From Bacteroidota bacterium (GTDB lineage: Bacteria; Bacteroidota; Bacteroidia; Bacteroidales; Paludibacteraceae): a stretch of 64,000 nt of DNA. The stretch covers positions 1-64,000 of the forward strand of contig JAJYBB010000010.1 of assembly GCA_021779195.1 (NCBI GenBank), read 5' to 3'. The position numbers and the translations under genes were made by a program. Positions within the stretch are counted from its first letter, which is position 1. Every line of letters starts with the position of its first letter. Positions 40,682 to 50,705 of the stretch are shown in pieces. The notes beneath the pieces are model-generated. The model worked only from the letters and a program-made list of their open reading frames with translations. It had not been told where the DNA came from and searched no databases.

Positions 40682-40689
40682 CAAAGATA
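40682..40689 (-). promoter_or_regulatory. -7 element of DUF3822-rsmD
   Basis: TATCTTTG on the minus strand, 16 bp before the DUF3822 start codon. Confidence 0.6.
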
Positions 40690-40893
40690 ATGAAAACATA
40701 GATTTTAATCCATGATTTCCAGTTTATAAAATTTATCAAAGGAATACAAAATTTCATTTCACCGCAAATTTAAAAAAGAAATTTTAATACTCTGCATTTC
40801 TACAGATTATTTATCAAATCGAATATTCACTGATTTTGAATTTTGCAACGTTGATTTTATTACTATTTCTAAAACAACTTCAAATTAGAATTG

Positions 40894-40901
40894 TATCTTT
40901 G
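40894..40901 (+). promoter_or_regulatory. -7 element of the alpha-glucan genes
   Basis: TATCTTTG on the plus strand, about 160 bp before the chosen GH13 start, giving a long leader that holds the hairpin at 41001-41022. Confidence 0.55.
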
Positions 40902-41000
40902 TAAAAAATATTGTCAGGTCTGGTTTAACAGAATTCAGGTTTTTATTCATTATCACAACAAAGTTACATTTAATTACGCTTATGAAACTTTGCCAAAATC

Positions 41001-41022
41001 ATAAAGTTACAAATAACTTTAT
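41001..41022 (+). promoter_or_regulatory. Hairpin in the GH13 leader
   Basis: A perfect 9-bp inverted repeat (41001-41009 with 41014-41022) and a CAAA loop, between promoter and start codon. It could be an operator or an RNA hairpin; no family assignment. Confidence 0.35.
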
Positions 41023-41062
41023 TTCCATACGGTTTTCGTTGTATCCTGGAAATTTGAATAGA

Positions 41063-42934
41063 ATGAAGAAAATATTGGGAAAAAAAACCCCGATTTTCAT
41101 TTTCATGATCCTTGTATTTGCAACATCCTTTCAGCAGGTTTCAGCCAATACTTTAACGTGGGTTCAACGTCTCGAGCCTACCTACTGGTGGACAGGTATG
41201 AAAAATCAGGAATTACAACTCATGTTTTACGGGAAAGAGATAAATACTGCTAATTTCTCAATTCAATATCCCGGTATTTCTATTATTCGGAAGCAACTTA
41301 CCGACAATCCCAATTATGTTTTTCTTTACCTGCACCTTGATACCGACACAAAACCTGGTCAATTTTATATCGAAATAAAAAAAGGAAAAACAAGACAAAA
41401 AATCGCTTACCGACTCCAGTCGCGAAAGCCAGCATCTGCATTTCGCAAAAGTTTTACTCCTGCCGATGCCATTTATCTGCTTATGCCCGATCGGTTTGTC
41501 AATGGAAATATCGCAAATGACTCCATTCAGGGGTATCATCAAGGCGTTAATCGTGAAATACCCGGAGCACGACACGGCGGAGATATTGACGGAATAATTT
41601 CTAAAATTCCATATCTTGCCAGATTGGGAATCACGGCTTTGTGGCCCACACCGCTGCTTGATGATAACGACACACAATATTCCTATCACCAATACGCCTG
41701 CACCGATTACTATAAAATTGATCCGCGGCTTGGTACAAACAACGATTACCTACGACTTTCTGATAGCTGTCATGTCCATGGCATAAAATTGATCATTGAT
41801 GTGGTTCCCAATCATTGCGGGGGACAACATTGGTGGATGAAAGATTTACCTGCAAAAAATTGGATTAATACCTGGCCAACATATACTTCTTCGAATTACC
41901 GGATTACTGCCTGGACTGACCCTCATGCTTCAGAAACCGATCTGTACCGACTTACAAACGGCTGGTTTGCACCAAATATGCCGGATTTGAATCTGCAAAA
42001 TCCTTTACTCTTTGATTATCTGAAACAAGTTTATATTTATTGGATCGAAAGGGCAAATATCGATGGTATGCGCGTCGACACCTACCCATATAACGACATT
42101 CATACGGCAGCAAAATTTATTCAATCCATCCGGAATGAATATCCAAATATGAACGTGGTGGGTGAATGTTGGGTAAAAACACCAGCTGAAATTGCTTATT
42201 ATCAATCAGGCAACAACAATAAAGATGGATTCGACTCACGTCTGACAACAGTTATGGATTTTTGTCTGAAAGATGTTTTCAGTGAAGCTTTCAACGAAAA
42301 AGAAAGTTGGGACGGCGGTATGGCTCGTTTTTATTCGTTATACGCACAAGATTTTGTGTATCCAAATCAGAATATGATTATGAATTTTCTCGATAATCAT
42401 GATATCGACAGGTATTCCATTTCGGTGAAACGGAATATTCAAAAATATAAAATGGGATTGGCTATGTTGATTACATCGCGTGGTTTCCCGCAAATTTATT
42501 ACGGCACTGAAATTATGCTCGATGGAATTGCCGGCAGTTATGAAGGAAACCGGTTTGATTTTCCCTGCGGCTGGAACTCCGACAAACGAAATGCGTTTAC
42601 CCGTGAAGGCAGAACAAGCTCGGAGAATGAAGTGTTTGATTATCTGAGAACCTTATTGAATTATCGCAAAAAAAATCCAGTTCTTCAAAATGGAAAAATG
42701 AAACAATTTATTCCGGAAAACGGGATATATGTCAATTTCAGATACAATAATACAAAAACAATCATGATTATTGCCAACAACAATGATGCATCAACTGAGC
42801 TTGATTTAAGACGATTTAACGAAATGATTGGCAATAAAACCAATGGAATTGAGATTACGACAGGCACACCCTATTCATTGCAAGGTTCAGTTTCCGTTCC
42901 TGCAAAAACGGTATTGATACTTGAGGTTGAATAG
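41063..42934 (+). CDS. GH13 alpha-amylase/cyclomaltodextrinase-like, secreted
   Basis: 623 residues from the ATG of MKKILGKKTP, which begins a proper signal peptide (about 1-28); the ATG at 40982 would add 27 hydrophilic residues. An Ig-like N-terminal domain (about 30-125) precedes the barrel. Landmarks are MPDRFVNGN, DVVPNHCG, nucleophile Asp339 in GMRVDTYPY, acid/base Glu368 in VVGECW, and Asp447 in FLDNHD. A beta-sandwich domain closes it. It probably cleaves maltodextrins or cyclodextrins in the periplasm, as SusA does. It is first in a run with DUF4153 and the lipoprotein amylase. Confidence 0.88.
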   Translation: MKKILGKKTPIFIFMILVFATSFQQVSANTLTWVQRLEPTYWWTGMKNQELQLMFYGKEINTANFSIQYPGISIIRKQLTDNPNYVFLYLHLDTDTKPGQFYIEIKKGKTRQKIAYRLQSRKPASAFRKSFTPADAIYLLMPDRFVNGNIANDSIQGYHQGVNREIPGARHGGDIDGIISKIPYLARLGITALWPTPLLDDNDTQYSYHQYACTDYYKIDPRLGTNNDYLRLSDSCHVHGIKLIIDVVPNHCGGQHWWMKDLPAKNWINTWPTYTSSNYRITAWTDPHASETDLYRLTNGWFAPNMPDLNLQNPLLFDYLKQVYIYWIERANIDGMRVDTYPYNDIHTAAKFIQSIRNEYPNMNVVGECWVKTPAEIAYYQSGNNNKDGFDSRLTTVMDFCLKDVFSEAFNEKESWDGGMARFYSLYAQDFVYPNQNMIMNFLDNHDIDRYSISVKRNIQKYKMGLAMLITSRGFPQIYYGTEIMLDGIAGSYEGNRFDFPCGWNSDKRNAFTREGRTSSENEVFDYLRTLLNYRKKNPVLQNGKMKQFIPENGIYVNFRYNNTKTIMIIANNNDASTELDLRRFNEMIGNKTNGIEITTGTPYSLQGSVSVPAKTVLILEVE

Positions 42935-42975
42935 AAATTATATGCTCTTTTAAACAATCTATCATTTAATTCGTC

Positions 42976-44718
42976 ATGAAAAATATTTCATTCAAAAAAT
43001 GGTTCAGCAAATTAATGCTGGTTATGATTCGTTTCCCGTTTTCACTTCTCTTCATCATCGGATTAGCGGTTTTATTTTTTTTTTCGATAGATAAAATCAA
43101 AATCCATGAAAATCTTCGGGCATTTTTTGTACTTGGATTAACATTTAATGTGGCAGTAACCTTATTTTTGGAAGAATTTAAAAAAATATCTTCGCGCATT
43201 CTATTCAATCTGGGTTCAATAGGTTTATTAGCTGCATATTGTTTTTCACTTCCCGAAAAATTTATTGAATATCAATTATTTCAGGTTATTGCACTTGGAA
43301 TTACATTTACATTATCAGCATTTTTTAGTTCTTTCTTAAAAAAGGACAATGAGATTTCGTTTTGGAATTTCAGTCTCGATAGTATAATTCAACTTTGTAT
43401 CAGTGCAGCATTTTCTGTTATTTTATTTGCAGGATTAAGTTTAGCCGTTCTCTCGCTCGATAAATTGTTCAATATTCAGATCAATACTAAAATCTATTCC
43501 GATCTTGCAGTTGCATGTTTTGTGATTTTTGGCCCTATTTATTTTCTTTCCAATATTCCAACTGAAACGGAAAAACGGAAAAAAGATTTTTCTTTCAATA
43601 AAGTTCTCAAAATTTTCGGAATATACATCCTGCTTCCAATTTTAAGCGCTTATATATTAATTTTATATGTATATCTTTTCCAGATAATTATTAAATGGCA
43701 GTTACCAAACGGCTGGGTTTCAACATTGGTTTCAGTTCTTGGCCTTGGCGGATTCATCACCATGTTTATTTTATTTCCACTGCGGTTGGTAAACGAAAAT
43801 AGTCGAATCAAACAGCTTTCGATTTATTTCCCTCTGTTGCTGATTCCACTTTTAGTATTAATGTCGGTTGGAATTTTCCGTCGAATTGACGATTACGGAC
43901 TGACAATTAATCGATTATACATGTTTCTTTTGAATATATGGTTGTATGGAATCAGCTTCTTTCTGTTGATTACACGTGCAAAATACTTAAAATGGATTGT
44001 TATTTCGTTTGCGGCAGTATTATTTTTATCCTCTGTGGGACCCTGGAGTGTGTTTAATATAACCAAACGATCCATGGTAAATGAAACCGGAGATTTGCTT
44101 AACAAAGCCAAACTTTTAAGAAACGGGAAAGTGATAGATAGGGCTAATACAATTCAGTTGGATTCCGCAAGCTATGAAAAACTATCTCAAAAAATCAAAT
44201 ATACCTGCAACACCTTTGGTGCAAATAGTCTTCAGCAGTATTTTCAAGATACATTAAAAACGAACGACCGGTCTAAAATTGAAAAAATAATAGGAATCAA
44301 TGATCTTACTCAATTAAAAATAAACAAATCAGGCAAAAAAATAAGATGGTTTAATGCGGAAATAAATGAATACAATTCGGCATTAAAAATAAATAAATTT
44401 AGCACCTTCATCCGGATTCACAAAGAAGGCGGAAACGAAAATATTTTCAAAAATAAAGAATTAACTGTCAACTACAAACCAACTGCGATTCTCATTTCAA
44501 TTTCATCAAAAGATTCACGAAACATTACAATTCCACTTTCAAATTTAATTAAACAATTCCTTGCATCAAAACGTCCCAATGAAAAGTATGATCAAAATTT
44601 AATGACCATTGAAAATGAAAATTACAAACTTATAATAACATTTTTATCCGGCAATTATAATTTAAAAAATGATAGTATATTTGTAAACGCTCTTGATGCT
44701 GATTTATTCCTCAAATAA
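42976..44718 (+). CDS. DUF4153 polytopic membrane protein
   Basis: 580 residues with about ten or more hydrophobic helices in the first 370 residues, then a soluble C-terminal part of about 200 residues (from NETGDLLNKAKLLRNGKVI). The membrane part resembles DUF4153, a bacterial family of unknown function. It starts 41 bp after the GH13 gene and ends 13 bp before the lipoprotein amylase, so it is very likely co-transcribed with both. Role unknown. Confidence 0.75.
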   Translation: MKNISFKKWFSKLMLVMIRFPFSLLFIIGLAVLFFFSIDKIKIHENLRAFFVLGLTFNVAVTLFLEEFKKISSRILFNLGSIGLLAAYCFSLPEKFIEYQLFQVIALGITFTLSAFFSSFLKKDNEISFWNFSLDSIIQLCISAAFSVILFAGLSLAVLSLDKLFNIQINTKIYSDLAVACFVIFGPIYFLSNIPTETEKRKKDFSFNKVLKIFGIYILLPILSAYILILYVYLFQIIIKWQLPNGWVSTLVSVLGLGGFITMFILFPLRLVNENSRIKQLSIYFPLLLIPLLVLMSVGIFRRIDDYGLTINRLYMFLLNIWLYGISFFLLITRAKYLKWIVISFAAVLFLSSVGPWSVFNITKRSMVNETGDLLNKAKLLRNGKVIDRANTIQLDSASYEKLSQKIKYTCNTFGANSLQQYFQDTLKTNDRSKIEKIIGINDLTQLKINKSGKKIRWFNAEINEYNSALKINKFSTFIRIHKEGGNENIFKNKELTVNYKPTAILISISSKDSRNITIPLSNLIKQFLASKRPNEKYDQNLMTIENENYKLIITFLSGNYNLKNDSIFVNALDADLFLK

Positions 44719-44731
44719 TATAATTATGTCC

Positions 44732-47098
44732 ATGAAAACGAATTATGTAATCTTTATTGCACTCTTATCGTTGGCATCATGCCAACCATCTTTACATTAT
44801 CCTACCGATTCGGATAACAGTAAAAACTTGAATTCGTTGATAACGCTGAAGTTAGGCATCGACACAGTTTATCTACAAGACTTTATCTCAAATCCAAATG
44901 AGATCGATTCGGTAACTTCAAGCTCAAACATCATGAAATGTTCGGTTTCAGCCGATAAAATGACTGCACAGTTATCAGTTCCCGAAAACATAGAAACATT
45001 TGTCGATTTAAAACTTTGGGTCAAGGGCATTCCCTACTCGGTTCCTTGCCGGAAAACCGACAAAATTGATTACACTTTTATTTTCAATCCACACGGAAAA
45101 ACATATCAGCATGTTCAGATTGCCGGACAAATGAACGATTGGGTACCTTCACTTTCTCCCGATTTAAAATTGAATACCAATGGTTTATATCAGGTAACAT
45201 TAAATATAAGTCCCGGAAGTTACATGTATCAATTGGTTCTCGATACTGCTCAGAATGCCGATCCCAATAATCCGGACAAAGTAGACAACGGGTATGGAAA
45301 ATTTAATTCCATACTTCAGATTGCAGGCAATAATGATAAATACCCCAAAATTTATACCGACAAATTTAATAATAAAACCATCAAACTCCTCACTTTAAAC
45401 GATATAAAACAAGTATTTATTTATTGGCAAAACTACCTGTTACCGGCAAATTTTATTGACATTGATGAAGGCGAAATATATTTTAAAATTCCAATCGAAG
45501 CTAAAAAATTACGACGCTCGTTTATCCGGGTTTGGGCAGAAAATGATTATGGCGTAAGCAATGACCTCCTTATTCCTCTTGAAAATGGAGAAGTACTCAC
45601 CCGTTCATCTGATTTGACACGCGAAGATAAACAAACTCAAATCATGTATTTCGCCTTAATCGATCGGTTTAAAGATGGTGATATAACAAATGATCATCCC
45701 TTAAACAGACCCGATGTAAACCATAAAGTGGATTTTTGGGGAGGCGATTTAGCTGGTATAAAACAGGAAATTGATAATAACTATTTCAAAAATTTAGGGG
45801 TGAATACCATATGGATTTCGCCTGTAAATCAAAATCCTTTAGATCCATGGGGATACTATGCTCCAATGAAAACCAAATTTTCGGGATATCACGGTTATTG
45901 GCCCATTTCTTCATCAAAAGTTGATTTTCGGTTCGGTACAAACAATGAATTGAAAAGCCTGGTTTCGGATGCTCATAAAAACAATATCAATGTTTTACTC
46001 GATTACGTAGCACATCATGTACATATCGAACATCCGTTCTACAAAGAACATCCCGGGTGGACAACCCCCTTGCACTTACCTGATGGAACTTTAAACACCG
46101 AGCGATGGAACGACCACAGGCTGACTACTTGGTTCGACACATTTTTACCTACGCTTGACCTTTCGAATCCAAAAGTAGTAGATATGATGACAGACTCCGC
46201 TATGTTCTGGATTAAAAATTTCAATTTAGATGGATTCCGCCACGATGCCACTAAACACATTACCGACCAGTTCTGGCGTGAATTGACCCTCAAAATTAAA
46301 AAATTTAACCACGGAACAAGTCTTTACCAGATTGGCGAAACTTACGGAAGCCCTGAATTAATAAGCAGTTACCTCACCACAGGCATGTTGGATGGTCAAT
46401 TTGATTTCAATGTGTACGACATTGCCAACACTACTTTTGCAGGAGTAGGCGGTAGTAATCTTCAACAGGTGAACACCATTCTCAATGCAAGTTTATATAC
46501 GTATGGAAGTCACAATTTAATGGGAAATATATCGGGGAACCACGATAAACCACGTTTTATGGCGTATGCTTCGGGAGATTTAAAATTTGGAGAAGATTCA
46601 AAAACAGCCGGTTGGATGCGAAATATTGGGATCACCGATTCTACTGCCTATGACAAATTATTCTTGATGCATACATTCAATATGACCATTCCGGGCATTC
46701 CTGTCATTTTTTATGGCGACGAAATCGGATTAACCGGTGCCAATGATCCCGACTGTAGACGGATGATGGTATTTGATGGTTGGAACAATCGCGAGAAAAA
46801 ACTTTGGAATGAAGTTTCAACACTGACGCATCTACGGGCAGAACATCCGGTGCTCGTTTACGGTGATTTGATAAACATTCAGAATTTTGCTCACAGTTGG
46901 ATTTATGCAAGAAAATATTTTGGGCAAACAGCGATTATCATTATCAATAATTCATCTAAAATTAAGCATCTCGAAACCGAATTACCTGATTTCTTGAATA
47001 CCGATGAATTAAATGCAACCTTTCATAACCCTTTTGTGATAAAAAAACATAAAATCAGCATTACGCTGCAGGCTTACAGTGCAGAGATTTTAATATAA
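44732..47098 (+). CDS. GH13 alpha-amylase, lipoprotein, with CBM48-like domain
   Basis: 788 residues. The lipobox LASC has acylated Cys17, so it is membrane-anchored and probably surface-exposed like SusG. A CBM48/AMPK-like domain (about 125-185: HVQIAGQMNDWVPSLSPD, SPGSYMYQLVLD) precedes the GH13 barrel. MYFALIDRFKDGD opens it. Nucleophile Asp505 is in GFRHDATKH, Glu536 in IGETYG, and Asp605 in GNHDKPR. The start at 44732 gives the cleanest signal peptide; ATG 44726 is equally possible. It would make oligosaccharides for the upstream periplasmic enzyme and for malQ. Confidence 0.88.
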   Translation: MKTNYVIFIALLSLASCQPSLHYPTDSDNSKNLNSLITLKLGIDTVYLQDFISNPNEIDSVTSSSNIMKCSVSADKMTAQLSVPENIETFVDLKLWVKGIPYSVPCRKTDKIDYTFIFNPHGKTYQHVQIAGQMNDWVPSLSPDLKLNTNGLYQVTLNISPGSYMYQLVLDTAQNADPNNPDKVDNGYGKFNSILQIAGNNDKYPKIYTDKFNNKTIKLLTLNDIKQVFIYWQNYLLPANFIDIDEGEIYFKIPIEAKKLRRSFIRVWAENDYGVSNDLLIPLENGEVLTRSSDLTREDKQTQIMYFALIDRFKDGDITNDHPLNRPDVNHKVDFWGGDLAGIKQEIDNNYFKNLGVNTIWISPVNQNPLDPWGYYAPMKTKFSGYHGYWPISSSKVDFRFGTNNELKSLVSDAHKNNINVLLDYVAHHVHIEHPFYKEHPGWTTPLHLPDGTLNTERWNDHRLTTWFDTFLPTLDLSNPKVVDMMTDSAMFWIKNFNLDGFRHDATKHITDQFWRELTLKIKKFNHGTSLYQIGETYGSPELISSYLTTGMLDGQFDFNVYDIANTTFAGVGGSNLQQVNTILNASLYTYGSHNLMGNISGNHDKPRFMAYASGDLKFGEDSKTAGWMRNIGITDSTAYDKLFLMHTFNMTIPGIPVIFYGDEIGLTGANDPDCRRMMVFDGWNNREKKLWNEVSTLTHLRAEHPVLVYGDLINIQNFAHSWIYARKYFGQTAIIIINNSSKIKHLETELPDFLNTDELNATFHNPFVIKKHKISITLQAYSAEILI

Positions 47099-47210
47099 AC
47101 ACCTTGAAGAAAACGATTTTTCCGATTGGAGTTTCAGGCAATATTATTTAACGAAAATATTTTTCCAGCGCAATCGGGCAACTCAAAACTTAACATATTT
47201 AATCAAAAAT

Positions 47211-47708
47211 ATGATCAAACTTAAAAACAGTGATTTGGCTACCGAAGCCAAAAAAGGAATGGACGAATTTCTACGCTTATTCACGGATGCTTACCTCCAA
47301 ACCGTTGGAGGTAGATTATCGTCCGAAAACATGCAATTATTAAACAGTAGCCAACATACGTTGCTGGCTTATCGTTTTTTTCAGGACGAAATGCGTGAAG
47401 GCGGTTTTGTACAACTTATCCAAAACGGGTATGGCGGATATATTTTCGGAAATCCTTTTGCCAAAGCCTTAAAACAATTTGGAGCTATCGAAATGGGAAA
47501 ACTCATTTATAAAGCCCGCGAAATATATGACCCGAATAAAACGATTCTCGAACGAGAAACAACCGATGAAGAGTTTAATGCAATGTATGTAGATTTTCAA
47601 GAATTTGATGAACTTGAAGAAATTTATTTTGATATAGAAGAAGATCAAACCGCTTTAATTGCATCCTATGTCGATGAACACATTGAAAATTTTGCAGAAA
47701 TCATCTAA
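47211..47708 (+). CDS. DMP19-family protein
   Basis: 165 residues, acidic, with the DMP19/DUF4375 layout: NSSQHTLLAYRFFQDEMREGGFVQLIQNGYGGYIFGNPFAKAL (about 45-87), then a helical segment and a Glu/Asp-rich C-terminus (EFDELEEIYFDIEEDQ). Family members are proposed DNA-mimic or interaction proteins (DMP19 of Neisseria binds a regulator); whether that applies here is unknown. It stands alone after the amylase and ends at a terminator. Confidence 0.78.
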   Translation: MIKLKNSDLATEAKKGMDEFLRLFTDAYLQTVGGRLSSENMQLLNSSQHTLLAYRFFQDEMREGGFVQLIQNGYGGYIFGNPFAKALKQFGAIEMGKLIYKAREIYDPNKTILERETTDEEFNAMYVDFQEFDELEEIYFDIEEDQTALIASYVDEHIENFAEII

Positions 47709-47727
47709 AACGTAAATTATTAAAACT

Positions 47728-47766
47728 AAAACGCGAACCGTTTCACCCGATTCGCGTTTTTTATCT
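47728..47766. terminator. Terminator between the DMP19 and thrS genes
   Basis: A 10-bp stem (47728-47737 with 47751-47760) followed by a T tract on the plus strand and an A/T-rich flank on the other side; it serves the convergent genes. Confidence 0.8.
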
Positions 47767-47786
47767 TGATTCTTGTCTCTATATAA

Positions 47787-49736
47787 TTAGATCGCTTCTG
47801 CTTGTTTGATTAAACTATCCACCTCATTGGTAATCAGTTTGGCAAAGTCAGCTACTTTCATGGTTCCTTTGTCTCCTTCACCCTGACGGCGAACGGAAAC
47901 TTCAGCATTTTCGGCTTCTTTTTCACCAACGATAAGCATATACGGAATACGTTTCAATTCGTTATCACGAATTTTACGCCCAATTTTTTCGTTACGGTCG
48001 TCAACCGTTACACGAATATCCTGCATATTCATTTCTTTGGCAATCTGGAATGCATAGTCGTTGAATTTTTCGCTGATAGGCAACACAACAACCTGATCGG
48101 GAGTTAACCACAACGGAAATTTACCGGCAGTATGCTCGATCAGTACAGCCACAAAACGCTCCATCGAACCAAACGGTGCACGGTGGATCATTACTGGGCG
48201 GTGCTTTTGGTTGTCGTCGCCGGTATATTCCAGCTCAAAACGTTCGGGTAAATTATAATCCACTTGTATGGTTCCCAACTGCCACTTACGACCAATAGCA
48301 TCACGTACCATAAAGTCAAGTTTCGGTCCGTAAAAAGCAGCTTCACCAGTTTCGACTTTAGCTTTCAAACCTTTTTCGGCACACGCTTCCACAATGGCAC
48401 TTTCTGCTTTTTCCCAATTTTCATCAGAACCAATATATTTCTCTTTGTTGTTCGGATCGCGCAACGAAATCTGAGCTTCAAAGTTTTTAAATTCCAATGC
48501 ATTAAAAATAATAAAGATAATATCCATTACTTTCAGGAATTCATCCTTCACTTGGTCGGGACGGCAGAAAATGTGTGCATCGTCCTGCGTGAAACTGCGT
48601 ACACGAGTCAATCCGTGCAACTCACCGCTTTGTTCGTAACGATAAACCGTTCCAAATTCAGCAAAACGCAACGGTAGGTCTTTGTACGAACGGGGTTTGA
48701 ACTTGTAAATCTCGCAGTGGTGTGGACAATTCATTGGTTTCAACAGGTATTCTTCACCTTCTTCGGGAGTATGTATCGGTTGGAACGAATCCTTGCCGTA
48801 TTTGGCATAGTGACCGGAAGTAACGTATAATTGTTTATTTCCGATATGTGGAGTCATTACCTGTTGGTAATCAAAACGACGTTGGATTTTTTTCAAAAAA
48901 TCTTCCAATCGTAAGCGTAAAGCTGTTCCACGAGGCAACCACATGGGTAGTCCTTTGCCTACCATTTCGGAGAACATGAACAGTTCCAATTCCTTACCTA
49001 TCTTACGATGATCACGCTTTTTTGCTTCTTCAAGCAACACCAGGTATTCATCCAGCATTTTCTTTTTAGGGAAACTAATACCGTAAATGCGGGTTAGCAT
49101 TTTTCGTTTCTCGTCGCCACGCCAGTAGGCTCCGGCAACGCTCAATATTTTAATAGCTTTAATTTCACCGGTGTTCGGCAAGTGCGGACCGCGACAAAGA
49201 TCAGTAAAATTACCTTGTGTATATAATGTAATTGTTCCGTCTGTCAAATCATTAATCATCTCTGTTTTGTACACCTCACCTATATCACCAAAACGTTTCA
49301 ACGCATCAGCTTTACTAATATCACTGCGTACAATTGCTTCTTTGCGAGAGGTAAGTTCAATCATTTTGGCTTCAATGGCAGGCAAATCAGTTTCTTTAAT
49401 TGAAACTTCACCCGGATCCACGTCGTAGTAGAAACCGTTTTCGATTGCCGGACCGATACCGAATTTTATGCCCGGATACAACTCCTGAAGGGCTTCGGCC
49501 ATTAAGTGGGCAGACGAATGCCAGTAAGCATGTTTTGCTTCTTCATCGTCCCATTTATGCAATTTAATGGTTGCATCGGTTTCGATAGGACGGGTTAAAT
49601 CCCAAATTTCGTTATTTACTGTTATTGCAAGCACTTCCTGTGCTAAGCGTGAGCTGATACTTTCAGCCAATTGGAGTCCGGTTATGCCTTTGGCAAATTC
49701 GCGAACCGAACCATCGGGGAATGTTACTTTAATCAT
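47787..49736 (-). CDS. thrS: Threonyl-tRNA synthetase
   Basis: 649 residues: TGS domain (1-60, [17 protein letters not shown]), editing domain with [12 protein letters not shown] (about 94-105) and [10 protein letters not shown], class II core with [11 protein letters not shown] and [35 protein letters not shown], and an anticodon-binding C-terminus ([14 protein letters not shown]). Complete. A clear TATCTTTG element precedes it. It is a single-gene unit. Confidence 0.96.
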   Translation of the reverse strand: MIKVTFPDGSVREFAKGITGLQLAESISSRLAQEVLAITVNNEIWDLTRPIETDATIKLHKWDDEEAKHAYWHSSAHLMAEALQELYPGIKFGIGPAIENGFYYDVDPGEVSIKETDLPAIEAKMIELTSRKEAIVRSDISKADALKRFGDIGEVYKTEMINDLTDGTITLYTQGNFTDLCRGPHLPNTGEIKAIKILSVAGAYWRGDEKRKMLTRIYGISFPKKKMLDEYLVLLEEAKKRDHRKIGKELELFMFSEMVGKGLPMWLPRGTALRLRLEDFLKKIQRRFDYQQVMTPHIGNKQLYVTSGHYAKYGKDSFQPIHTPEEGEEYLLKPMNCPHHCEIYKFKPRSYKDLPLRFAEFGTVYRYEQSGELHGLTRVRSFTQDDAHIFCRPDQVKDEFLKVMDIIFIIFNALEFKNFEAQISLRDPNNKEKYIGSDENWEKAESAIVEACAEKGLKAKVETGEAAFYGPKLDFMVRDAIGRKWQLGTIQVDYNLPERFELEYTGDDNQKHRPVMIHRAPFGSMERFVAVLIEHTAGKFPLWLTPDQVVVLPISEKFNDYAFQIAKEMNMQDIRVTVDDRNEKIGRKIRDNELKRIPYMLIVGEKEAENAEVSVRRQGEGDKGTMKVADFAKLITNEVDSLIKQAEAI

Positions 49737-49776
49737 GTTTTTTGAACCTTACAAATGGTTTTTAAATGTTGAAATG

Positions 49777-49784
49777 CAAAGATA
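49777..49784 (-). promoter_or_regulatory. -7 element of thrS
   Basis: TATCTTTG on the minus strand, 41 bp before the start codon. I see no T-box-like leader, since the leader is under 40 nt. Confidence 0.65.
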
Positions 49785-49862
49785 CAATTTTTTTTGCCGA
49801 ATATATGTTGACATATCCTGCATTCATCAAAAGATTTTAGAATAAAAAAAGGGGGACAATGG

Positions 49863-50633
49863 CTATTCGTTCAGTCTTTGCATCAAAAGTTTCACGCCGG
49901 TTTTCACATCGTTACTTTCCTGCAATGCTTTAATAAAGGCACTTCCAATGATGGCTCCAGAAGAAAAACGATTGACCATTTTGCGGGTAGCTTTATTAGA
50001 AATTCCAAAACCGATTAAACGCGGATTTTTCAAATGCATATCATTAATCCTATTAAAATACTCCACTCGGTTATCAAACGAACTTTGCGTACCGGTAACA
50101 GCAGCCGAAGAAACCATGTAAATAAAGCCATTGGTATGAAGATCAATTTCACGGATGCGCGCTTCAGAAGTTTCGGGAGTAATCAGAAAAATAAATTCCA
50201 AACCAAATCGTTCGGAAATCGATTTATATTTGTTCAGAAAATCTGACATAGGCAAATCGGGTATAATCATGCCATCAATACCCACGCGCTGACATTCACT
50301 ACAAAAATTTTCGAATCCAAACTGCATAATCGGGTTTAAATAGCCCATTATAATCAGCGGAATATGTATTTCATTCCGAACAGAAGTAAGTTGCTGAAAC
50401 AATTTTCGGATACTCATACCATTTTGTAACGCCTTATGGCTGCTATTTTGAATAACAATACCATCGGCCATCGGATCGGAAAAAGGCACCCCAATTTCAA
50501 TCAGATCAATTCCTTGTTGCTGCAATGCACTGATTACTGGAAGGGTATCTTCCAGCTTCGGGTATCCGGCAGTGAAATATACGGATAAAATTTGTTCATT
50601 CTTCTGTTCAAATAATCGATTAATTCTATTCAT
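49863..50633 (-). CDS. trpA: Tryptophan synthase alpha chain
   Basis: 256 residues, TIM barrel that cleaves indole-3-glycerol phosphate. Catalytic Glu46 (IEIGVPFSDP) and Asp57 (MADGIVIQ) are in place, with IIPDLP, MVSSAAVTGTQ and GFGISNKAT binding the phosphate. It stands alone between thrS and purM with a private promoter; trpB and the other trp genes are not in the window. Complete and apparently functional. Confidence 0.94.
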   Translation of the reverse strand: MNRINRLFEQKNEQILSVYFTAGYPKLEDTLPVISALQQQGIDLIEIGVPFSDPMADGIVIQNSSHKALQNGMSIRKLFQQLTSVRNEIHIPLIIMGYLNPIMQFGFENFCSECQRVGIDGMIIPDLPMSDFLNKYKSISERFGLEFIFLITPETSEARIREIDLHTNGFIYMVSSAAVTGTQSSFDNRVEYFNRINDMHLKNPRLIGFGISNKATRKMVNRFSSGAIIGSAFIKALQESNDVKTGVKLLMQRLNE

Positions 50634-50679
50634 TTTTTGATAATTTATTTATTCTATTCAGAATATTTATTTTGAAATT

Positions 50680-50687
50680 CAAAAATA
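50680..50687 (-). promoter_or_regulatory. -7 element of trpA
   Basis: TATTTTTG on the minus strand, 46 bp before the trpA start, between purM and trpA. Confidence 0.5.
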
Positions 50688-50705
50688 GAGATTATATCAT
50701 TTAGA

